Shown in pieces: positions 1 through 8,539 of a stretch of 41,154 nt of DNA (the first letter of the stretch is position 1; every line of letters starts with the position of its first letter). Source of the DNA: a virus; IMG/VR virus record IMGVR_UViG_3300035210_000088, positions 1-41,154 of that record. One strand, given 5' to 3'. The position numbers and the translations under genes were made by a program. Under the pieces are notes generated by a model. The model searched no databases and was not told where the DNA came from. It saw only the letters and a program-made list of their open reading frames with translations.

Positions 1-11
1 GGCGGCAAGGT
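1..11. repeat. terminal direct repeat, left copy
   Basis: GGCGGCAAGGT is identical to the last 11 bases of the window. It lies 44 bases before the terminase small subunit, where lambdoid phages carry cos. It may be both copies of a cohesive end or an assembly overlap of a circular genome; the sequence alone cannot decide. Confidence 0.6.
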
Positions 12-54
12 CGTTCACCATCTCTAGTTCCGGTAAATTCAGTGAGTTGACACG

Positions 55-600
55 TTGACGCACCTTGCGACACCTCCGGTTGACGGGTTGCCATCACCCC
101 CGCCACCGGGGGTGACGCAGGCAGAACTCGCCCGGATGCGGGGTGTCTCCCGCCAAGCCATCTCCAAGCAGGTCGGCAACGGCTGCCTCTCCGCCGCCAT
201 CCTGCCCGACGGCACCATCGATCCCCGCCAAGCCGCGCTCATCCTCGGCGATCCGCCCGCCACCGTCCGCGCCGCCAAGGCCACCACCCGCCGCAGCGAG
301 GCCGACGACGACGACGCCTCCTTCGCCGCCGCCCGCCGCCGCCGTGAGCACGCCAACGCCGCCCTCGCCGAACTCGAGCTTGCCGAAGCCAGGCGCCGCC
401 TGGTCGACCTCGATGCCGCCGGCCGATCCTTCGAGGAACGCACCCGCCGCCTGCGCGACCGCCTCCTGCTCGTAGCGCGCGACGTCGCCCCGGACCTCGT
501 CCGCCTGACCGACGAGCACGCCATCGCCGCCCGCATCACCCAGGCCCTCAAGGTCGCCCTTATCGAGGCAGCCGACGATGCAACTCGAAGGCCTGACTGA
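55..600 (+). CDS. terminase small subunit (Nu1-like), probable
   Basis: Probable DNA-recognition subunit of the packaging terminase. The N-terminus holds a helix-turn-helix (QAELARMRGVSRQAISKQV, about residues 22-40) of the type used by small terminases to bind cos or pac. The C-terminal half is a long Arg/Glu/Ala-rich helix (about 85-130), typical of the oligomerising part. It overlaps the large subunit by 23 bases, the usual order. The TTG at 55 has no convincing Shine-Dalgarno (SD); GTG at 112 or ATG at 136 are alternatives, the latter cutting into the HTH. The family call rests on position and HTH, not on a distinctive catalytic motif. Confidence 0.75.
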   Translation: MTHLATPPVDGLPSPPPPGVTQAELARMRGVSRQAISKQVGNGCLSAAILPDGTIDPRQAALILGDPPATVRAAKATTRRSEADDDDASFAAARRRREHANAALAELELAEARRRLVDLDAAGRSFEERTRRLRDRLLLVARDVAPDLVRLTDEHAIAARITQALKVALIEAADDATRRPD

Positions 601-2614
601 CCCGGACGCCTTCATCGCGGGCATCTTCGCCGCCGCCATCCGTCCCGACCCCGAGCGCCTCGTCTCCGAATGGGCCGACGCCCACCGCCGCCTCGGCCCC
701 GAGGAAAGCCCCTTCGGCGGCGCCTGGCGCACCGACCGCGTCCCCTACCTCCGCGAACCCATGGACCGCTGCTCGCTCGCTGACCCCGTCCCCATGGTCA
801 CGTTCATCGGCTCGGCGCAGACCGGCAAGACCAACGTCGGCCTCAACACCCTCGGCCAGATCGCCCACGAGACCCCGGCCGCCGTCCTCGGCGTCCTGCC
901 CAGCATTGACGAGGCCCGCGCCTACAACCGCGAGAAGCTGCAGCCGATGATCGACAACAGCCCGGCCGTTCGCGGCCGGGTGCTGGACGTCAAGGGCCGC
1001 GACGAAGCCAGCAGCACCACGCTGCGCAAGGTCTTCCCGGCCGGCAGCATCGAACTCACCGGCGCCAACTCCTCCAAGGGCCTGCAGATGCGCACCAAGC
1101 GCGTCCTGATCATGGAGGAGATCAGCGAATACCCCTTCGACGTCGACGGCCGCGGCGACCCCGTCGCCATGGCCGAGGACCGCCTCACCGCCTGGACCGG
1201 CCGCGGCGCCAAGAACATCGCCATCAGCACGCCGGGCATCAAAGGCCGCTGCCGCATCACCGCCCGCTACGAGGCCAGCAGCCGTGCCCTCTTCGCCGTG
1301 CCGTGCCCGCACTGCGGCTTCGTCCAACCCCTGACCTTCGACCGCTTCCGCTGGACCCAGGGCCAGCCCGAGACCGCCTGCTACCTCTGTGCCGGCCCCG
1401 ACTGCGGCGTCCTGCTGACCCACCACGAGAAAGCCCACATGCTCGCCAGCGGCCGATGGGTACACGAGCGCCCCGAGCTGCAGCTCACCCACGCCGGCTA
1501 TCGCATCAACGCCCTCTACAGCCCGTTCGTGGACTGGCCCTGGATCGCCCGCCGCCTCGAAGCCGCCGCCGGAGACATGCTGCTCGAAAAGGTCGCCACC
1601 CAGCAGGTCCGCGGCGAGGCCTTCGAACAGAAGCACGACGTCGTGCCGCATCAGGTCCTCTACGAACGCCGCACCACCTGGCCGGCCAAGCGCATTCCGC
1701 CCGGCATCCTGTTCCTCCAGGCCTTCACCGACGTCCAGGGCGACCGCCTCGAATGGGGCGTCTACGGCTTCGACCGCGATTTCGGCCAGACCTGGATCGA
1801 CGGCGGGATCCTGCTCGGCGACCCGGCCCAGGACGCCGTCTGGCAAGAGCATGACGAGCTGCTCGCCATGCGCTGGCGCGACGCCTGGGGCCGCGAATGG
1901 AACGCCGAAAGCTGGGGCGTCGATACCGGCTACCTGTCCCAGTCGGTCTACCGCTACGTCCGCCGCCACGCCCACCGCGGCCAGCCCCGCGTCATGGCAC
2001 TCGACGGCCGCGCCAAGTGGAACATGCCGCCGATCGGCTCGCCCAGCGTGGCCGACGTCGATTGGAACGGCCGCAAGATCGGCAGCGTGCAACTCTGGCC
2101 GACCGGCACCTGGGATCTGAAAGCCGAAATCGCCTCCGCCCTCCGCCTCACCGAACAGGGGCCCAACGCCGACGGCGTCTGGCCCCGCGGCGCCATGCGC
2201 TTCCCGGATCGTCTCGACCTCGGCTTCTTCGAGCAGCTCACCGCCGAGGCCTGCGTCGAACGCGGCAGCCGTGCCGGCTTCGCCATGCGGGAATGGATCA
2301 AAATCCGCGCCCGCAACGAGCAACTGGACATCGCCGTCGGCACCCGCGCGCTGGCCCGCCACGACACCGCCGCCTTCACCGACGCCGACTGGACGGCCCT
2401 CGCCGCCCGCCGCCTCGGCGCCGCCACCGACCTCGTCACGCTCATGCAATCCGATCTGGCAGCCGTCCCCTCCGGCACCGCCAGCGTCGCCGCCGCGGCC
2501 CCCCACCAGGACGCGCCGGCGACACCCCCTCCGCCGCCGGACGCCCCTCCAGGCCCGGCGGCGGAGGCTCCCCACGCCGCCTGGATCGATGACCGCAGCG
2601 ACTGGTTTGAATAG
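578..2614 (+). CDS. terminase large subunit, GpA family
   Basis: Packaging ATPase and nuclease that cuts concatemers and pumps DNA through the portal. The N-terminal ATPase has Walker A GSAQTGKT (residues 78-85) and a Walker B-like LIMEE (177-181) followed by EISEYP, as in lambda gpA-type terminases. A Cys cluster CPHC (243-246) plus CYLC and DC (about 268-276) forms the zinc-finger-like element found in this family between motor and nuclease. The nuclease half contains FTDVQGDRLEWGVYG (about 382-396) and GVDTGY, typical acidic segments of the RNase-H-like fold. Its 678 residues match the family. The Pro/Ala-rich tail (about 635-665) is probably disordered. The ATG lies inside the end of the small-subunit gene. 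Confidence 0.95.
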   Translation: MQLEGLTDPDAFIAGIFAAAIRPDPERLVSEWADAHRRLGPEESPFGGAWRTDRVPYLREPMDRCSLADPVPMVTFIGSAQTGKTNVGLNTLGQIAHETPAAVLGVLPSIDEARAYNREKLQPMIDNSPAVRGRVLDVKGRDEASSTTLRKVFPAGSIELTGANSSKGLQMRTKRVLIMEEISEYPFDVDGRGDPVAMAEDRLTAWTGRGAKNIAISTPGIKGRCRITARYEASSRALFAVPCPHCGFVQPLTFDRFRWTQGQPETACYLCAGPDCGVLLTHHEKAHMLASGRWVHERPELQLTHAGYRINALYSPFVDWPWIARRLEAAAGDMLLEKVATQQVRGEAFEQKHDVVPHQVLYERRTTWPAKRIPPGILFLQAFTDVQGDRLEWGVYGFDRDFGQTWIDGGILLGDPAQDAVWQEHDELLAMRWRDAWGREWNAESWGVDTGYLSQSVYRYVRRHAHRGQPRVMALDGRAKWNMPPIGSPSVADVDWNGRKIGSVQLWPTGTWDLKAEIASALRLTEQGPNADGVWPRGAMRFPDRLDLGFFEQLTAEACVERGSRAGFAMREWIKIRARNEQLDIAVGTRALARHDTAAFTDADWTALAARRLGAATDLVTLMQSDLAAVPSGTASVAAAAPHQDAPATPPPPPDAPPGPAAEAPHAAWIDDRSDWFE

Positions 2615-2621
2615 GACCCCC

Positions 2622-2819
2622 ATGGTAATCCAGGATGACATCGACGCCCTCACCTCAGCCATCGCCGGGACGGAACTGCGTGTCCGCTTCGCCGACGGCC
2701 GCGAGGTGTACTATCGCAGCATCGCCGAACTCATTGCGGCGCGGTCGATCCTCCGCGCCGAAACGGAGTCGCCGACGGTGCTCCCCGGCACCGCCTACAG
2801 CAGCTTCGTGCGCGACTGA
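2622..2819 (+). CDS. gpW-like head-tail joining protein
   Basis: A 65-residue protein of the lambda gpW type, which plugs the portal after packaging and carries the tail connector. The pattern 'FADGREVYYRSIAELIAARSIL' is the characteristic amphipathic helix, beta hairpin (DGR turn) and helix of gpW. It sits between terminase large subunit and portal, exactly where lambda W is. Translation starts at ATG 2622, seven bases after the terminase stop, and its TGA overlaps the portal ATG (TGATG), so the two are probably coupled. Confidence 0.85.
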   Translation: MVIQDDIDALTSAIAGTELRVRFADGREVYYRSIAELIAARSILRAETESPTVLPGTAYSSFVRD

Positions 2820-4333
2820 TGGGCGCTTCGTGGATCGACCGCGCCATCGAGGCCGTCGCGCCGGACATGGCGCTGCGGCGCCTTCAGGCGCGTCTCGCCC
2901 ATTCGGCACTCGCCGCCTACGACGGCGCCAAGGTGAGCCGACGCACGCGCGGCTGGAACGCCTCCAGCACGTCGGCGACCACTGAGGCCCGAGACGCCCT
3001 CCCACGCCTGCGTGACCGTGCCCGCGACCTCGTTCGAAACAACCCCTACGCCGCCGCCGGCCTGGACCTGAAGGTCGCCTACGAGGTCGGCACCGGCATC
3101 ATTCCGCGCAGCGCCACCGGCGACGCCGCCCTGGACGAACAGGCCGACGCCGCCTTCGACGCCTGGGCCGAAACGACCGGCTACTACGCCCTGCAAGCCA
3201 TGGTCGCCCGAACGCGCGCCGAGTCCGGCGAGGCGCTGGTGCAGCTCACCGACCTCTCGGCCGCGACCGCCCGCGCCCGCGGCCTGGTTGTCCCGCTCGC
3301 CCTCACCGCACTTGAGCCGGACTATCTCAACGCCTGGCAGGAGGCCAGCACCCCGGACGGCGGGATCATCAGCGGCGGGATCGAACTCGGCCCCGATGGC
3401 TTGGTCCGCGCCTACCACCTGTTCGACCGGCACCCCGGCGACGCCTGGGGAATGCTGCAACTCCGCGGCGTCGTATCCCGCCGCGTCACCACTGAGGATC
3501 TGCTGCACATCTTCCGCGCCGACCGGCCCGGCCAGCTTCGCGGCGTTTCCGACTTCGCCCCCGTCATGATGCGGCTTCGCAGCCTTGACGAATACGAAGA
3601 CGCGCTGCTGGAACAGGCCAAGGTGCAGGCCTGCCTCGCCGTCTTCGTCACCACGGGCGCCGAAGCCGCCAAGGCACCGCTCGCCGGCACCCGAGACCCG
3701 GAAACCGGACAGGTCCGCCGCTCCCTCTCGCCCGGCATGATCGAACGCCTCCGCCCGGGCGACACCGTTACGACCGTATCGCCGCCGAACCCCAACGCCA
3801 CCAGCTACAAGCGCGACCATCTGCTGGCCATAGCGACCGGCATCGGCCTCACCTACGACCTGCTGACCGGCGACCTCACCGGCGCCAACTACAGCAGCCT
3901 GCGTGCCGGCCGCCTGGCCTTCCGCCGCCGCCTCGAAGCGACGCAGTGGCATGTGCTCATCCCCGGCTTCTGCACCCCGACGTACGCACGTTGGGCGCGT
4001 CAGGCGCAGCGGGCCGGCGTGCTGCCGTTCCGGGACAGCCCCTGGCCGGTCGTGTGGAACCCGCCGCAGTTCGAAATGCTTGACCCGGCAGCCGAGTTCG
4101 GCGCAGCGAAAGACGGCATCCGATCTGGCCTCCTGACCTGGGACGCGGCAGTCAGCCAAACCGGCAACGATCCGCGCAAGCAACTCGCTGCCATCGCCGC
4201 CACCAACAAGGCGCTCGATGCCGCCGGCATCATCCTCGATTGCGACCCCCGCCGCATCGCCGCCGCCGCCGGAAGCGCCCAGGACGCCAAGCAGAACGCC
4301 CGCGTCCAGATCGCAGCGACCGGACCGGCCTGA
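2819..4333 (+). CDS. portal protein, lambda gpB family
   Basis: Dodecameric portal at the capsid vertex: DNA entry channel and tail attachment point. Its 504 residues are in the lambda portal family range. Recognisable segments include 'RDRARDLVRNNPYAAAGLDLKVAYEVGTGI' near residues 61-93, the central 'ARTRAESGEALVQL', 'GIELGPDGLVRAYHLFDRHPGD', and 'DLTGANYSSLRAGRLAFRRRLE' near residue 350, all diagnostic of this family. Start overlaps the gpW stop by one base. The gene is followed by a strong hairpin before the capsid gene. Confidence 0.95.
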   Translation: MGASWIDRAIEAVAPDMALRRLQARLAHSALAAYDGAKVSRRTRGWNASSTSATTEARDALPRLRDRARDLVRNNPYAAAGLDLKVAYEVGTGIIPRSATGDAALDEQADAAFDAWAETTGYYALQAMVARTRAESGEALVQLTDLSAATARARGLVVPLALTALEPDYLNAWQEASTPDGGIISGGIELGPDGLVRAYHLFDRHPGDAWGMLQLRGVVSRRVTTEDLLHIFRADRPGQLRGVSDFAPVMMRLRSLDEYEDALLEQAKVQACLAVFVTTGAEAAKAPLAGTRDPETGQVRRSLSPGMIERLRPGDTVTTVSPPNPNATSYKRDHLLAIATGIGLTYDLLTGDLTGANYSSLRAGRLAFRRRLEATQWHVLIPGFCTPTYARWARQAQRAGVLPFRDSPWPVVWNPPQFEMLDPAAEFGAAKDGIRSGLLTWDAAVSQTGNDPRKQLAAIAATNKALDAAGIILDCDPRRIAAAAGSAQDAKQNARVQIAATGPA

Positions 4334-4344
4334 CCCCCTCCCGC

Positions 4345-4396
4345 CCGCATGTCGCGTTTTGCGCCCTCATTTGATGCGCCAAAACGCGGCATGCGG
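4345..4396 (+). other. strong RNA hairpin between portal and protease-capsid genes
   Basis: An almost perfect stem of about 20 base pairs: 4345-4364 pairs with 4376-4396 with one G.U pair (4352/4389) and one bulged C (4380). The loop is 11 bases (4365-4375). There is no T-run after it, so it is not a classic terminator. It ends seven bases before the AAAGGA SD (4403-4408) of the downstream gene. It may be an RNase III or stability element, or an attenuator balancing portal and capsid synthesis. Confidence 0.7.
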
Positions 4397-4417
4397 CGCA
4401 GCAAAGGACCCCGCCGC

Positions 4418-6490
4418 ATGCCGCCCACCCGAACCCCCGGCGCCCCGCTGCCCGACGCGCTGGCAGACCAGCTTCCCGAGTCCGATCGCATCGGCCGCGT
4501 CACCGCTCGGATCACCGGGCAAGGCGCCGCCGAAATCGCGCTGTACGGCGCGATCGGCTGGGACGTCACCGCCGCCGGTGTCCGCGCCGCCCTCAAGGAC
4601 ATCGGCCCGGTCACCAGTCTCGACATCCGCATCAACAGCAACGGCGGAGATGTCTTCGAGGGCTTCGCCATCTACAACATGCTCGCCCGCGCCGCCGCCG
4701 TCCGGACGGTCACGGTCGACGGCATCGCCGCCAGCATGGCCAGCTTCATCGCCATGGCCGGCACCGAAATCATCATGCCTTCCAACGCGTTCATGATGAT
4801 CCACAACCCCAGCACGATCGGCGTTGGCGACGCCACGCAGATGCGCAAATGCGCCGACCTGCTGGACCAACTCCGCGCGCCGATGCTGGCGACCTACACG
4901 GCCCGCACCGGCCGAACGCCGGAAGAAGTCGCCGCCATGCTCGATTGCGAGACGTGGTTCTCCGGTGACCAGGCGCTTGAGGCGGGCTTTGCCGACACGG
5001 TGCTCGCCCCCGTCCAAGCCGCCGCAACCTTCGACCTCTCCGCCTTCCGCAACGCCCCAGGGGCGGCTCTCGCCCTCTACACGCAACAGGAGTCCCCTCG
5101 CATGCTGACCGCCGTAGCCCCCGCCACGATCACCCCTCCGCCGCCCCCGGCGCCCGTCGCGCTGGCGCCCGTGGTCCCGGCGGTCGCCAGCCTCGCCGAG
5201 CTGCAGGCGCTCGCCCAACGGGGTCGCCTCGGCGCCGATTGGATCGTCGCTCAGCTCGCCGCCGGCGCCACCGTCGATGCGGCCCGTGATGCGGTGATCG
5301 ATGCCGTCGTTTCGCCGCTGCCGCCGATCAACCCGGCGAACCCGCGCGCGGTGCTGCTGCGGGATGGTGACGAGACGCTGCGCGACCTCAAGATCAACGC
5401 CTTGCAGTGCCGCGCCAACGTGCCGGGCGTCGTGCTTGCCGACGGTGCCCGCCAGTTCCGCGGCATGACCCTCGCCGACGTGGCGCAGGACTGCCTGGAA
5501 CAGGTCGGCATCAAGACCCGCGGCATGACGAAGATGGAGATCGCCGAGGCTGCGCTCTCGCCCCGTCGCATCTACGCGGCCGGCGGTGAGCACAGCAGCA
5601 GCGACTTCCCGAACCTGCTGGCCAACACCGCCAGCAAGTCGCTGCGGCAGGCATATATCGAGGCCCCCCGCACGTTCCTGCCTTGGGCGACCCAACACAA
5701 CCTGCCCGACTTCAAGAGCTTCAAGGCGATCGCCCTGTCCGGCGCGTCGGACCTTCAGCCCATCTCCGAAAACGGCGAGGTCACCTTCGGAACGATCGGG
5801 GAGGGCGCGGAGACGTGGTCGCTCGCCCGCTACGGCCGCGCCATCGCGATCGGCTACGTCGCCATCGTCAACGATGACCTGTCGGGCTTCACCCGCATCC
5901 CGGCCCTGTTCGCCTCCGCATCGGCGCGGCTTGAGTCCGACATCGTCTACAACCTGGTGAAGGCCAACGCGGCGCTCTCCGATAGCGTCGCGCTGTTCCA
6001 CGCCACACACGGGAACCTGTTGACCGGCGCCGGCTCGGTCCTGACGGCCGACGCGGCCGGCATCTCGCAGCTCGCCGCGGCCGAGGCGAAGCTCAACCTG
6101 CAAACGGCGCCGAACACCACCTCGCCGCTCAACCTCACCGGCCAGTTCCTGCTCGTGCCGACGGCGCTCTCCGCCGTTGCCCGCCAGCTTGCGTCGGGGC
6201 AGTTCTCTGCAGTCGTGCCGGGATCGGTCAACCCCTACGCGTCGCAGTATGACGTGATCGTGGAACCGCGCCTGCAACTCGGCTCGGGCGCCAGTAGCAC
6301 GGCATGGTACGTGCTCGCCTCGCCCGGCAGCATCGACACCATCCACTACGGCTACCTCGAAGGCGAAGCCGGGCCGCGCATCGCCCAGGACATCGACTTC
6401 GACACAGACGGCGTGAAGATCAAGGTCACCCACAATTTCGGTGCAAAGGCGATCGACTACCGCGGCATGACGAAATCGGCCGGCGCATAA
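4418..6490 (+). CDS. ClpP-like prohead protease / Mu gpT-like major capsid fusion
   Basis: One frame encodes the maturation protease and the major capsid protein. With start ATG 4418 (SD AAAGGA at 4403-4408, spacing 9), residues about 20-200 are a ClpP-fold serine protease: INSNGGDVFEGFAIYNML, GIAASMAS (Ser106), MIHNP (His129) and probable Asp176 before ETWFSG. A Pro-rich linker (about 235-250) leads to a capsid with 'FPNLLANTASKSLRQAYIEAP' and 'AETWSLARYGRAIAIGYVAIVNDD', the Mu gpT-type head subunit pattern. An upstream in-frame ATG at 4349 lies inside the hairpin stem and is an unlikely start. An internal ATG at 5102 with AGGAG could make capsid alone. Protease-capsid fusions are known in phage genomes. 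Confidence 0.9.
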   Translation: MPPTRTPGAPLPDALADQLPESDRIGRVTARITGQGAAEIALYGAIGWDVTAAGVRAALKDIGPVTSLDIRINSNGGDVFEGFAIYNMLARAAAVRTVTVDGIAASMASFIAMAGTEIIMPSNAFMMIHNPSTIGVGDATQMRKCADLLDQLRAPMLATYTARTGRTPEEVAAMLDCETWFSGDQALEAGFADTVLAPVQAAATFDLSAFRNAPGAALALYTQQESPRMLTAVAPATITPPPPPAPVALAPVVPAVASLAELQALAQRGRLGADWIVAQLAAGATVDAARDAVIDAVVSPLPPINPANPRAVLLRDGDETLRDLKINALQCRANVPGVVLADGARQFRGMTLADVAQDCLEQVGIKTRGMTKMEIAEAALSPRRIYAAGGEHSSSDFPNLLANTASKSLRQAYIEAPRTFLPWATQHNLPDFKSFKAIALSGASDLQPISENGEVTFGTIGEGAETWSLARYGRAIAIGYVAIVNDDLSGFTRIPALFASASARLESDIVYNLVKANAALSDSVALFHATHGNLLTGAGSVLTADAAGISQLAAAEAKLNLQTAPNTTSPLNLTGQFLLVPTALSAVARQLASGQFSAVVPGSVNPYASQYDVIVEPRLQLGSGASSTAWYVLASPGSIDTIHYGYLEGEAGPRIAQDIDFDTDGVKIKVTHNFGAKAIDYRGMTKSAGA
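5088..5104 (+). promoter_or_regulatory. internal ribosome binding site and ATG for free capsid protein
   Basis: AGGAG (5088-5092), nine bases before an in-frame ATG (5102), sits at the protease-linker boundary of the fused gene. Initiation here would give a capsid polypeptide of about 462 residues without the protease, letting capsid outnumber protease. Seen directly; use in vivo is inferred. Confidence 0.6.
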
Positions 6491-6517
6491 CGCCCGCTCC
6501 AAGGAAAGCATCAATCC

Positions 6518-6865
6518 ATGGCAACAAACTTCGTCCAGAATGACGACGTGCTCTCGGCCGTCGTTCCCTACGCCACCGTCACCGCCGGCCAGGGCATCCT
6601 TGTCGGCGCCCTGTTCGGCGTCTCCGAGGTCAGCGGCGTCTCCGGTGACACTGTTTCGATCGTCACCGAAGGCGTCTTCGACATCACGAAGGAACCGGCG
6701 CTGGCGATCACCGCCGGCGCCCGCGTGTTCTGGGACGGCACCAACCGCCGCATCACCACGACAACGACCGCCAACTATCAGGTCGGCATCGCGACTGCGG
6801 CGGCGCTGGCGGCGGACGCCACGGTGCGCGTCGCGCTCATCCGGTGCCCGCCGGTCGCCACCTAA
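6518..6865 (+). CDS. head decoration protein, DUF2190 family
   Basis: A 115-residue protein with the DUF2190 signature: N-terminal 'MATNFVQNDDVLSAVVPY', then 'AGQGILVGALFGVSEVSG', 'DTVSIVTEGVFDITKEP' and a C-terminal 'VRVALIR'. The family is a small beta-rich capsid decoration or stabilising protein encoded next to the capsid gene, as here. SD AAGGAA (6501-6506) precedes the ATG by 11 bases. A GC-rich palindrome follows the stop. Confidence 0.85.
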   Translation: MATNFVQNDDVLSAVVPYATVTAGQGILVGALFGVSEVSGVSGDTVSIVTEGVFDITKEPALAITAGARVFWDGTNRRITTTTTANYQVGIATAAALAADATVRVALIRCPPVAT

Positions 6866-6884
6866 CAGCCGGTCACGTAGCGAC

Positions 6885-6910
6885 GCCCTCTCCCCCGCGC
6901 GGGAGAGGGC
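6885..6910. repeat. 10-bp perfect palindrome, REP-like hairpin
   Basis: GCCCTCTCCC and GGGAGAGGGC flank a CCGCGC loop. This type of CTCTCCC/GGGAGAG palindrome is common between genes in proteobacteria. The right arm is also the only SD-like sequence (GGGAGAGGG) before ATG 6921, so folding could hide it. There is no T-run. Confidence 0.7.
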
Positions 6911-6920
6911 TGCCAACCGA

Positions 6921-8099
6921 ATGCGAGGCCCAATGGACACCAGCCCACCCCGCGGCCCCCTGATGCGCCGCCTCCTCCTCGCCCTCCCGCTGGCGCTGGC
7001 GCTCGCCGCGTCAGCGTGGGCGCAGCCGATCCCGGCGCCCGGCGCCTCGCTCGCAACACAGGCTCTCGCGTGGTGCCATGGCGCGGACGGCGACGTGTCG
7101 ATCACGTCAGGCAACGTCACCCTCACACGCGACATGTGCTACCGGAACCTGACGATTTCCGGGACGGGCAGACTCAACGTCAACGCATTCCGGATTTTCG
7201 TTGCCGTGGCCCTGGACCTCTCGGCAGCGCCCGCCGGCGCCATTTACAGCAACGGCGTCACCGGAAACAACGCCAGCGGCGCGACTGGCGCGGCGGCAAC
7301 GTCGGCCCTTGGCGGCAACGTCGTGTCAATGTGGATTCCAAACCAGCCCGGCGCGGCTGGCGGAACAGCGAACACGACGGTCGGGACGGCGGGGGCTTCC
7401 AGCAGCACGATCAACAGCCTGGGTGGCGGCGCCACAGTCGGCGCGGTTGGTGGCGCCGGGGCGGGTAATGTCGGCGCCAATGGCGGCGCGGCGGGGCTCG
7501 CCGTGAATGGAGGCGCCAGCTTCTCCTTTACCGGCGGCGAGGTCGGGCGCTGGTTCTTCGTTAGTGGTAACAAGGCTACGGCGAGCACGTCGGGGCCGGG
7601 CGGCGGCGCGGGCGGCGGTGACGGCACCAACATGGGCGGCGGCGGCGGCGGCGGCGGCTACGGCGGCGGAATGGTTGTCATTTCGGCCCGCTTCATCCAA
7701 CGCGGCAGCAACGCCACGGCCAGCATCATCCAGGCGAAAGGCGGCAACGGCGGCAACGGGGCGACGCCGGCCGCAGGCAATACGGGCGGCGGTGCTGGCG
7801 GGTCCGGCGGCGGCGGTGGGTTCGTCTACATCGTGACGGAGTCCTTGTTGGGCACGCAGATCGCCAACGCTGTGGACGTGTCCGGCGGCAACGGCGGCAA
7901 CGGCGGCAACGGGCGCGGCACCGGCAGCGGCGGCAACGCCCCGGCCGGCAGCAATTCGGGCGGATACCAAATCGTGACCCTGAATCCCCCGTCGTTCGCC
8001 GTCCTGACGCCACAGAACGCCGGGGGCGCCGCAGTAGCCCCTTCCGGCACGACCGGCGGCACGGGCGGCACGGGCACCGTTAGCCAGGGAGCACTTTGA
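6921..8099 (+). CDS. secreted glycine-rich beta-helix-like protein
   Basis: A predicted exported protein of 392 residues if ATG 6921 is used (SD GGGAGAGGG, spacing 11). ATG 6933 or 6963 would place a canonical Sec signal peptide (MRRLLLALPLALALAASAWA) right at the N-terminus. After cleavage near AWA-QP comes a beta-helix-like segment (SITSGNVTLTRDMCYRNLTISGTGRLNVNAFRIFV), then a long Gly/Asn/Ala-rich region with GGNGG runs and a nine-Gly tract around 7640-7660. Similar glycine-rich proteins occur among phage fibre or appendage proteins, but a signal peptide on a virion protein is odd. Function unknown. Its stop overlaps the next ATG (TGATG). Confidence 0.7.
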   Translation: MRGPMDTSPPRGPLMRRLLLALPLALALAASAWAQPIPAPGASLATQALAWCHGADGDVSITSGNVTLTRDMCYRNLTISGTGRLNVNAFRIFVAVALDLSAAPAGAIYSNGVTGNNASGATGAAATSALGGNVVSMWIPNQPGAAGGTANTTVGTAGASSSTINSLGGGATVGAVGGAGAGNVGANGGAAGLAVNGGASFSFTGGEVGRWFFVSGNKATASTSGPGGGAGGGDGTNMGGGGGGGGYGGGMVVISARFIQRGSNATASIIQAKGGNGGNGATPAAGNTGGGAGGSGGGGGFVYIVTESLLGTQIANAVDVSGGNGGNGGNGRGTGSGGNAPAGSNSGGYQIVTLNPPSFAVLTPQNAGGAAVAPSGTTGGTGGTGTVSQGAL

Positions 8100-8539
8100 T
8101 GCGCGCGATTTTAGCTGCCGTTATTCTAGCCGCCTTGACCGTTTCAGCCTCCGCAGCAACCGATATTTTCGGCCGAGACGTAACGCAGGTATCCCCGACG
8201 CAGTGGCAGGCCGGCGGGACCGCGGTATCGGCGCCCAATCTTGCGGCGGCGCTCACGACATTTGCCGGCATGGCGCCGGAGGGGTGGCAGCCACCTCCGC
8301 CTCCGCAACAAACGATCATCTCGACGCTGTCATTCGTCCGCCGATTCACCTCTGCCGAGCGCGCGGCAATCAGGGGATCAACGCTCACCGGCGATCTGCT
8401 CTTGCTGATGACCAGCGCCCAAGAGATCGACGTTTCCGACCCTACGATCGTCGGCGGAATTGCGGGTTTGGTCGCGCTCGGCCTCATCACCGCCCCGCGT
8501 GGCGCTCAGGTTCTGGACCTCTCTCAGGTGTCGCCGTGA
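8099..8539 (+). CDS. secreted small phage protein of unknown function
   Basis: 146 residues with a clear signal peptide (MRAILAAVILAALTVSASA, cleavage before ATDIF). The mature part has a Pro-rich hinge (GWQPPPPPQQ) followed by 'TLSFVRRFTSAERAAIRGS...LLLLMTSAQEIDVSDPTIVGGIAGLVALGLI', a helical module that recurs at the C-terminus of small phage proteins next to glycine-rich appendage genes. AGGGAG at 8086-8091 is the SD. It starts on the stop of the glycine-rich gene and ends overlapping the next start (GTGA), so the three are co-translated. Role unknown. Confidence 0.7.
   Translation: MRAILAAVILAALTVSASAATDIFGRDVTQVSPTQWQAGGTAVSAPNLAAALTTFAGMAPEGWQPPPPPQQTIISTLSFVRRFTSAERAAIRGSTLTGDLLLLMTSAQEIDVSDPTIVGGIAGLVALGLITAPRGAQVLDLSQVSP

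Noticed and set aside
47-75. TTGACA as -35 of a late promoter before terminase
   Set aside because: The hexamer is good, but no acceptable -10 lies 16-18 bases downstream (ACACCT), and a start there would fall inside the gene.
560-2662. 700-codon minus-strand open frame opposite the terminase
   Set aside because: Shadow frame: Gly/Ala/Val/Asp-rich composition typical of the complement of GC-rich coding DNA, with clear terminase motifs on the plus strand.
4367-7135. 922-codon minus-strand open frame opposite protease-capsid and DUF2190 genes
   Set aside because: It spans several well-supported plus-strand genes, has an Arg/Asp/Gly-rich shadow composition and no motif.
7244-8077. Minus-strand Pro/Ala-rich frames opposite the glycine-rich gene
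   Set aside because: Pro-rich translation is the direct complement of GGC/GGN runs; the plus strand has signal peptide, SD and coupling.
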